Assembly: GCA_020466095.1 (NCBI GenBank)
Contig: CM035808.1
Span: forward strand, 18,393,853 to 18,457,852
DNA from: Chlorops oryzae
Taxonomy: Eukaryota > Arthropoda > Insecta > Diptera > Chloropidae
Direction: 5' to 3'
Length of the DNA: 64,000 nt
This document shows positions 58,501-64,000 of this stretch, one piece after another (position 1 is the stretch's first letter; each line of letters begins with the position of its first letter). The notes under the pieces were generated by a model. That model ran no database searches. It saw only the letters and a program-made list of their open reading frames with translations, and had not been told where the DNA came from. The position numbers and the translations under genes were made by a program.

Positions 58501-61500
58501 GGTTCAATGCTTTTACTATTTTCAGAAATGACAGGTGTTTCTATTTCGTCTTCGCAATTGCGAATAGCAGTGGCTAACTCTATGTCATCGCATTCATTGC
58601 ACCGCTCATTAAGTTCTACATCATTTACATCACGCTCATCACATATGGCAGGTGCTTCAATGCGTTCTTCTAAGAAGCAACCATCTTCGTCGGGCACTAT
58701 AAGCTCACCGGATTCATCGTCACGATGAGACTCAGACCATTCAATTATCTCCACATGTTCCATTTCAAGCAAGCAGTCTTCCAAAGATTCCGTGCACATT
58801 AAATCTTCCTGTTTTGCTTTCATTTCTGGATTATGTGAAGTATTAATATCCATCACTTACATCTACGCTCATCACTATGGCAGGTGCTTCAATGCTTTTT
58901 CTAAGAAGATTTATCTTCGTCGGGCTACTATCTTGCTCACTTGGATTCACTCGTCCACGATGTACTCAGACCATTCAATTATCTGCACATGTTCCATTTC
59001 GGACGCAAGCAAGTCTTCAAAGATTTCCTGTGCACATTAGAAAATAATCCTGTTTTGCTTTCATTTCTGGATTATGTGAAGTATTAATATCCATCACTTC
59101 ATCTAGCTTCTTTTCAATTTTTTCTAAGGATTTATTCTGGCTACGATCTTGCTCCTTGGTTTCACTGTCCACAATTTCACTCAATTCATTGCTGCTTCCA
59201 ATTTTTCGGACGAAAGCAATTTGTTTCCTGTATAATAAGAAAATAATTTTTTTTTAAATTTCTTTTGTAATAAAATATTGTCTATTTACCTTTGCATTGA
59301 ACTCGCACTTTTTTTTCTGCCGCCTTATTCAAATTATCGTCCAATGTTTCGACAGTCTGCCGGTTCTTTTCAATTCTCAAGTTATTCAAAGATCGTTCGC
59401 ACTTTTTTCTTTTCTGCCGCCTTATTCAAATCATCGTCCGCACATTTTTCTTCTGCTCTCCTTATTCAAATGATCGTTCGCACTTTTTTCTTCTGCCTCC
59501 TTATTCAAATGATCGTCCGCACGTTTTTCTTCTGCCTCCTTATTCAAATGATCGTCCGCACTTTTTTCTTCTCTCCTTATTCAAATGATCGTCGCACTTT
59601 TTTCTTCTGCCTCCTTATTCAAATGATCGTCCGCACATTTTTCTTCTCTCTCCTTATTCAAATGATCGATCGCACTTTTTTCTTCTGCCTCCTTATTCAA
59701 ATGATCGTCCGCACGTTTTTCTTCTGCCTCCTTATTCAAATGATCGTCCGCACATTTTTCTTCTCCTCCTTATTCAAATGATCGTCCGCACTTTTTTCTT
59801 CTGCCTCCTTATTCAAATGATCGTCCGCACGTTTTTCTTCGCCTCCTTATTCAAATGATCGTCCGCACGGATTTTCTTCCGCCTCCTTATTCAAATGATC
59901 TTCCGCACTTTTTTCTTCTACTTCCTCATCCTGCTCTTTTCTTTCTGTTAATGATTCACACGCTTCGTTTGTATTATTTTCTTGCAGATTGAAAATATTA
60001 TCCAAAGACTGTTCGCATTTTTTCAACTCCTCAAATGAGCTTCTATTATTGTTTTTGAAAAGATAAAAAAAAAACAAGTTTTTAAAATGTTAAGTATTAT
60101 TTTAAGTGAAATACTTGCCCTGGATTTAGATCACACAATTGCTGTTCCAATATTTTTAACAGAGCTATTTTTTCAGTTCTCTCTGGCGTTTCGTCACCTT
60201 GAAGTTTTAGTACAAGTTTAGCCAATATTGGGACATATTTTTGCATTGAGTCAATCTTGTTTTGGAATTCAAGGGATTTTTCCATAGTGATAAGTCTGGA
60301 AGGTAATGAGTGGTTATGAATAGATTGCGTCTATATTTTTCCACAAAAAAATTCCTTTAAATAGGGCCGGTTATATCGCTTTATGTCCTTATGTACAATT
60401 TCTATTTCGAATGTTTTCCTCTACGTTTATTTACTTAGTTTCTTACTTTTCTATTTTTTCGCTTATATTCACTAAAAGTCATCCGCATTATGCCTATTTT
60501 TAAATTGATGGGTTCAAAAATATAACATTTTACAATTCCAAACTAAACCAGAATTTTTCGCAGTGTATAACTTTCGGGTGTACATAGGGTCAGTACTTTG
60601 CCTTACTGTCTTCATTTTTGGCACACACTTTTTTTTCAATACAATTCGTGTCCGAAGTATTCTTTGAGATTTCGAGGTAACCCCATTGATACGATTCTTA
60701 CTTTACACATTTGCACACAAAGTTCGAAACAGTTGCTTCGATTTCAAATGAATTTGGATGTACTCTAAACAAAATATTCTGTATTTTATTTTGGTCTGAA
60801 GACACAAATCCACTGAATTAATTCTGCTCCTGTTGTCGATTAGTTAAATAGAGTTGCCAAGCCATGAACGATAAAGTTAAAGAGGAAGGTACTCTTTGTA
60901 AAATCATAGTTGTTAAAATAGGAGTGTTGTCGATTTTCCGCAATTACATACTTAGTTATAAAACCGAATTTAATCACATTTTGTAGAATTTTATTTTGAA
61001 AACCCTTAAATAGACTCAAGGTGTTTTCTTTTTCGTCTCATATAAGTCCTGACAAACGTTTTGCAAGATTGCAATTCTCTTATGAAAAAAAGACGTACTT
61101 TATTTTCAATTTCAATTGTCCAAATGTACATTCCAATATCTAAATCTATAAATTTCGATTTTATTTTGTCATAAGTTAATACGATTATTTCAAGAACAGA
61201 AGAGCGTCCTTGTAGACATGTCGTGAGCGGTACTCCGAAAAATCACGAATGGCAACCCTTACATGAATAGTGTTAACAGTTGAAACAAGTACTCGTCATC
61301 GCACCTGTTAAAAAATATTTTTTAACATATCGAATCAAAAGCTGTGTACTTAAAAAGCTTGCATTGAGCTATTATTAACAATCCAGATAAACACACGTAG
61401 GAAAAATTGTATAAATAAATTGTATAACAGTAACGGATAACTGTTTATAGTGCTCCCGACCGGATACTCGTTTATGTAATGAGTTTTTTGCATGCATTAG

Positions 61501-62935
61501 CTTTTAATTGAAATTTGCAAAACACTATTTTTCGATTGTACTATAAAGAGGGGTGCCCGTCATTCCACACCATATATAACCATGTATATATGTATGTGTT
61601 CCACACACAACAACGCACTGTATTGGTGGGCCACAGTATGCAAAAATGTTATTATTTCATGTCAGTTTTTTTTAATCGACTGAAACTTTGTTTCCCTAAA
61701 TTTTTTATTCAAATTTAGATGATATAATTTTGAATGAAAAGCGAAGTTTCCAATATACAGATGTGGATATGAAGCATTTTGTTTTTCCAGTAGCAAATTA
61801 AAATTTAACTGAAAATACAATCATTTCTGCACACTGCTAAATATCGTACTGAGTGGGGAATTTTTTCTCTTCCCTCTCTCTCGCTCTCTTTGGTTTTAGA
61901 TTCGTTTCAGGTAGCCATAGTTGATAATGTACAGTACACATGGTACATAAAAGAAGTACAATTTTAGGGAATAATCGAACCGAATCTGCAAATCCTGTTT
62001 AATTGAACCATACGTTCATTTAATTCAACAAAAAATAAAATCTATCAATCTGGAAATCTTGTTTTTGTTGCATTATATTATTTTCCCTTTTATTTGTTCA
62101 ATTAACCAGGAGTGCTCCCATAAAGATAATTTTTGTAAATAATATTTTATGTATAATCAATGGCGGTTTTCTATGAAATTTAAATGATAGCACAATATTT
62201 TCATATGATTTTGGTGAAATGAAAAATTTGCAAACCGGTTATGTTTGCTGATGGTTTCAACCAAGATGAGAGAATATATGATTACGACATGCGCAGATTT
62301 TACTTATATTCGAGCACTTGTGACGTTGTTTTGTGCTGCCACAAAGTTGCGTACATTTTATCTTTTTTAATTTTCCAGTTTTTACTATTCAAGTTATTTA
62401 ATGTTTTTATTTTGTTGATGTTCATTGGTCATTTTACAAGAATCTCTATTTTGAAGACGATGTTAGTATGTAAAAAGCATTTTTTCGAACGTCAGTGGCA
62501 ATGTGTGAAATAAAAACTACAACATGAATAGAAAAAGTGGAAGGGTTTATTAACCTTTTATAGCATGATACATCAAAAATGTAATTCTGTGGTGAAGCAA
62601 TGAAATGCCAAAAATTTCAAAGAGAGTGAATGATGAAGAGAGATGAAGAGAAAAGAGAGAGAGAGAGAAGAGAGAGAAAAAGAGAAAGATAGAGAAGATG
62701 AAAGATAGAAGAAGAGAATAAGAAGAAGAGAAGAGAGAGAGGAAGAAGAGAAGAAGAGAAGAGAAAGAGAGAAAGAGAAAGAGAAGAGAAGATAGAAGAG
62801 AAAGAAGAAGAGAGAAGAAAGAGAGAAGAAGAAGAGAGAGAGAGAGAAAGATAGAGAGAGAGAGAAGAGATAGAAGAGATGAGAGAGAGATAGAGAGAGA
62901 GAGAGAGAGAAGAAGAAGAGAGAAGAGAGAAGAGA

Positions 62936-62967
<32 letters not shown>

Positions 62968-63010
62968 AGAGAGAGAAGAGAAGAGAAGAGAGAGAAGAGA
63001 GAGAGAGAGA

Positions 63011-63042
<32 letters not shown>

Positions 63043-63075
63043 AGAGAGAGAAGAAGAGAGAGAGAGAGAAGAGAG

Positions 63076-63119
<44 letters not shown>

Positions 63120-63128
63120 AGAAGAGAG

Positions 63129-63160
<32 letters not shown>

Positions 63161-64000
63161 AGAGAGAGAGAGAGGAGAGAGAGAGAGAGAAAGAGAGTGA
63201 GGGAGGGAGAGAAGAAGAGGGTGTGAGAGTGTGTCTGAGGGGGTGGCGGGTGGTGTGGGAGAGGAAGAGTGAGAGGGAGAGTGATAGATGATTGGGAGAG
63301 GTGAGGGTGGGCATAGGGAGAGTGTTGGTGGGGAAAGGGTGTGGATAAGGATGGTTGAGGGAGGGTGGTTGAGAGGGCTATAGGGAGAGGGAGTGATTGA
63401 GAGAGGGTGAGCGAGTGAGTGAGAGTAGAGGGAAGGGAGATAACAGATAAACTAAAGCTTTTTCGTGATGTACACAATTTCTATGAACTCCATTGCCCCA
63501 CCGTTTCATATAAAATTTCATGTAAAAAGAAAATTGGTCTTTAAAAACATTAATCAGAAATGTAAATTTGGAAAATATGTATGAACATGAAGTATTCTAC
63601 TCCTCTTTTTCCTTATATATGTATTTAGCATTAATCTCAGGACAAATTAAACTTATAAGCTGAACATTTGGAATTAAAACTATGATATATAAATTGTTAG
63701 TAGTTTCAGCATTGAATGTAATAAAATAAATTGTATTTCAGTTATTGGAGCACCGTGCAGCATCGAAACACTTCTTCCTATTGATGTTATTAATGGTCTA
63801 GCATCTGGGTTGGAAGATGGTCGTTTGGTCATTCATGATATGTCCGATACGCAAATAATTTACGCTTCCGAGGATCATGAGCAAGGTGCGCTTTTAAAAA
63901 TGGATTTCTTAGAGCCTACGGATGATCCACGTGCTTGTTTTTATATACTGACCATTCACGGAAACGGAAATTTTATTCTTAATTCCCTATTTTCATTCAT
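52562..64000 (+). CDS. Elys: Elys, nuclear pore protein (AHCTF1/ELYS orthologue), 5' part
   Basis: ELYS seeds nuclear pore assembly on chromatin by recruiting the Nup107-160 complex. Exons seen: 52562-52622, 52678-53283, 63742 to the window end; the first intron is 55 bases, the second 10,458. Phases agree (1, 1). The protein begins MDFNELEANGNSVKFNNQK and continues into the N-terminal beta-propeller: GGILKRGSLAWLAEESTLQI, GCLAVGTQEGLILTIDLYLN, then in the third exon VINGLASGLEDGRLVIHDMS and FLEPTDDPRACFYILTIHG. The last two match the ELYS propeller blade and the EP..DPR.C.Y signature as I remember them. The C-terminal alpha-helical part and AT-hooks lie beyond the window. Divergent from amx. 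Confidence 0.85.
53390..54500 (+). pseudogene. Decayed coding fragment of an unrecognised gene, split by a MITE
   Basis: Protein-like text appears in changing frames: TSIEEFVSLVCDGDGSRWKK, YSSDKVRCLRIELERHLISG, LLGLLCKRRALSY, VVMEQLHYFSKIFYAG, DLDSYHTTNERLHIF and IRQVEKVLEELAFGFLL. The frame changes several times, and the last two pieces become continuous only across the hAT insertion at 54001-54393. It lies in the same orientation as Elys, inside its intron, and has no splice structure that rescues it. A retrocopy or an old gene duplicate would fit. I do not recognise the parent gene. Confidence 0.5.
54001..54393. mobile_element. hAT-type MITE, TSD CTAATGAG
   Basis: TAGTGTCCGACCGAA at the left and TTCGGTCGGACACTA at the right bound 393 bp rich in TTCGGCTTCGG. 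CTAATGAG is duplicated exactly at 53993-54000 and 54394-54401. The 8-bp duplication and TAGTG end indicate hAT. Confidence 0.9.
54560..54695 (+). repeat. Tandem repeat, ~30-36 bp unit, about four copies
   Basis: The unit AAGAATTCCTTTGCATAT..CAGTCTATGC recurs at about 54570, 54605, 54625 and 54660 with small differences. It follows the decayed coding fragment and contributes an FCIFSLC-like protein repeat if translated. Confidence 0.6.
54797..60285 (-). CDS. Zinc-finger protein nested antisense in the Elys intron
   Basis: Five exons on the minus strand: 60285-60119, 60042-59290, 59227-56681, 56281-56105, 56034-54797, with matching phases (2, 2, 1, 1). Exon 1 is a helical segment (FQNKIDSMQKYVPILAKLVL). 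Exon 2 is mostly a 13-residue repeat (KEAEEKSADDHLN). Exon 3 is acidic, then has tandem NTKP repeats and a folded-looking region (WLDIFLANFCSPRNTVHKTT, LLKGALRHEDYEQIYRERSE). Exon 5 has C2H2-type fingers (CLLCNRPVSRVVDHYVNSH, CVFCKKKCSFTLSYWYQHFA, CTGCGAKKPTRSQLSYHVRQ, CKLCNFTQLNFSNMVKHFHK) and a very acidic tail. Intron 1 uses a GC donor. Exon 2 and the start of exon 3 are broken by indels and a noisy duplication, so the exact protein cannot be given. It is likely a chromatin or DNA-binding protein of well over 1,000 residues; I cannot name it. Confidence 0.75.
57660..57915 (-). repeat. Coding tandem repeat, (I/L)NTKP
   Basis: Fifteen or so copies of a 15-base unit encode (P/A)(I/L)NTK, for example KPLNTKPLNTNPLNTKPINT. 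The repeat keeps its frame within exon 3 of the zinc-finger gene, so it is translated. The plus-strand GLVLSGLVL frame is its shadow. Confidence 0.85.
58857..59095 (-). repeat. Error-rich tandem duplicate of 58640-58856
   Basis: The block repeats the adjacent coding sequence (ATTAATATCCATCACTT, TCATTTCTGGATTATGTGA, CAGACCATTCAATTATCT) but with an indel every 10-20 bases and shuffled extra letters. The good copy keeps its frame and this one does not. In exon 3 the natural path seems to be KKLDEVMDINTSHNPEMKAK, with the two copies fused into one. Confidence 0.75.
59320..59905 (-). repeat. 39-bp tandem array encoding a 13-residue acidic repeat
   Basis: About 14 units of CTTATTCAAATGATCGTCCGC plus TTTTTTCTTCTGCCTC, mostly 39 bases, which on the minus strand read KEAEEKSADDHLN. 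Several units are one to four bases short or long, changing the frame. The outermost units are more diverged than the inner ones. Confidence 0.85.
60117..60124 (-). promoter_or_regulatory. GC-AG splice donor of the nested zinc-finger gene
   Basis: The exon 1 end reads CCAGG|GCAAGT with GC instead of GT; the rest matches the donor consensus very well, as is usual for GC donors. The acceptor AATAATAG at 60043-60050 restores the frame (GG|A). Intron length is 76 bases. Confidence 0.65.
60290..62620. other. Elys intron, no gene recognised
   Basis: AT-rich sequence upstream of the nested zinc-finger gene, which must contain that gene's promoter. Short frames on both strands look random. No matched inverted ends were found. 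Confidence 0.5.
62625..63440 (-). repeat. Very long (GA)n purine tract
   Basis: About 570 bases of GA/GAA repeats (62625-63195) followed by ~240 bases of GTGAGGGAG-rich sequence; nearly every plus-strand base is a purine. The minus-strand Ser/Leu frames are artefacts. It sits in the Elys intron ~300 bases before the third exon. Confidence 0.95.

Noticed and set aside
59278..59781. Plus-strand 167-codon repeat frame (LIQMIVRTFFFC)
   Set aside because: Antisense of the 13-residue coding repeat; the minus-strand reading joins in phase with both neighbouring exons.
62550..63477. Minus-strand frames of 254 and 286 codons (Ser/Leu-rich)
   Set aside because: Same artefact, from the GA tract; no start context, no domain.

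Overview
The window is nuclear DNA from an insect, almost certainly a higher fly (Diptera). The evidence is AT-rich sequence, spliced genes with some 50-55 bp introns beside multi-kilobase ones, recognisable Vav, Mxc/NPAT, Larp7, almondex and ELYS orthologues, and dense short inverted-repeat transposons. The number of repeats and the intron sizes suggest a fly other than Drosophila; a tephritid-like genome is my guess. As I recall, several of these genes are X-linked (Muller A) in D. melanogaster, so this may be an X/Muller-A segment.

Layout. 1-10.6 kb: no gene recognised; repeats and decayed transposons. 10.7-28.2 kb (minus): the whole Vav coding region, rebuilt as 15 joined exons in each isoform. 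Two alternative exons encode different versions of the tyrosine-containing acidic region. A complete Myb/SANT-like gene lies on the plus strand inside one Vav intron. 28.2-30.3 kb: nested hAT-type elements with 8-bp target duplications, starting about 70 bp from the Vav start codon. 30.9-32.9 kb: a foldback-like element with ~510 bp inverted ends. 33.4-33.9 kb: a small C2H2 zinc-finger gene. 34-39.4 kb: pyrimidine microsatellite, a Helitron-like ORF, and two inverted copies of a repeat that has received a TIR element and a 5'-truncated LINE.

39.9-45.9 kb (minus): mxc, the NPAT orthologue (histone locus body scaffold), interrupted by three single-base frameshifts. 48.3-50.6 kb (plus): Larp7, divergent from mxc. 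51.0-51.7 kb (minus): almondex/TM2D3, convergent with Larp7. 52.6 kb to the window end (plus): the 5' part of Elys, a nucleoporin, whose 10.5 kb second intron holds an antisense zinc-finger gene (60.3-54.8 kb), a decayed gene fragment split by a hAT MITE, and a very long purine tract.

Genes here are individually transcribed; there are no operons. Several products act in the nucleus (Mxc on histone genes, Larp7 on 7SK/Pol III RNAs, Elys on nuclear pores, plus three putative DNA-binding proteins). Vav (Rho-family GEF signalling) and Amx (Notch-related membrane protein) act at the cell surface or cortex. I found no canonical tRNA or rRNA gene and no CRISPR array. All exon structures come from reading frame, splice consensus and phase agreement; none was tested against transcripts.
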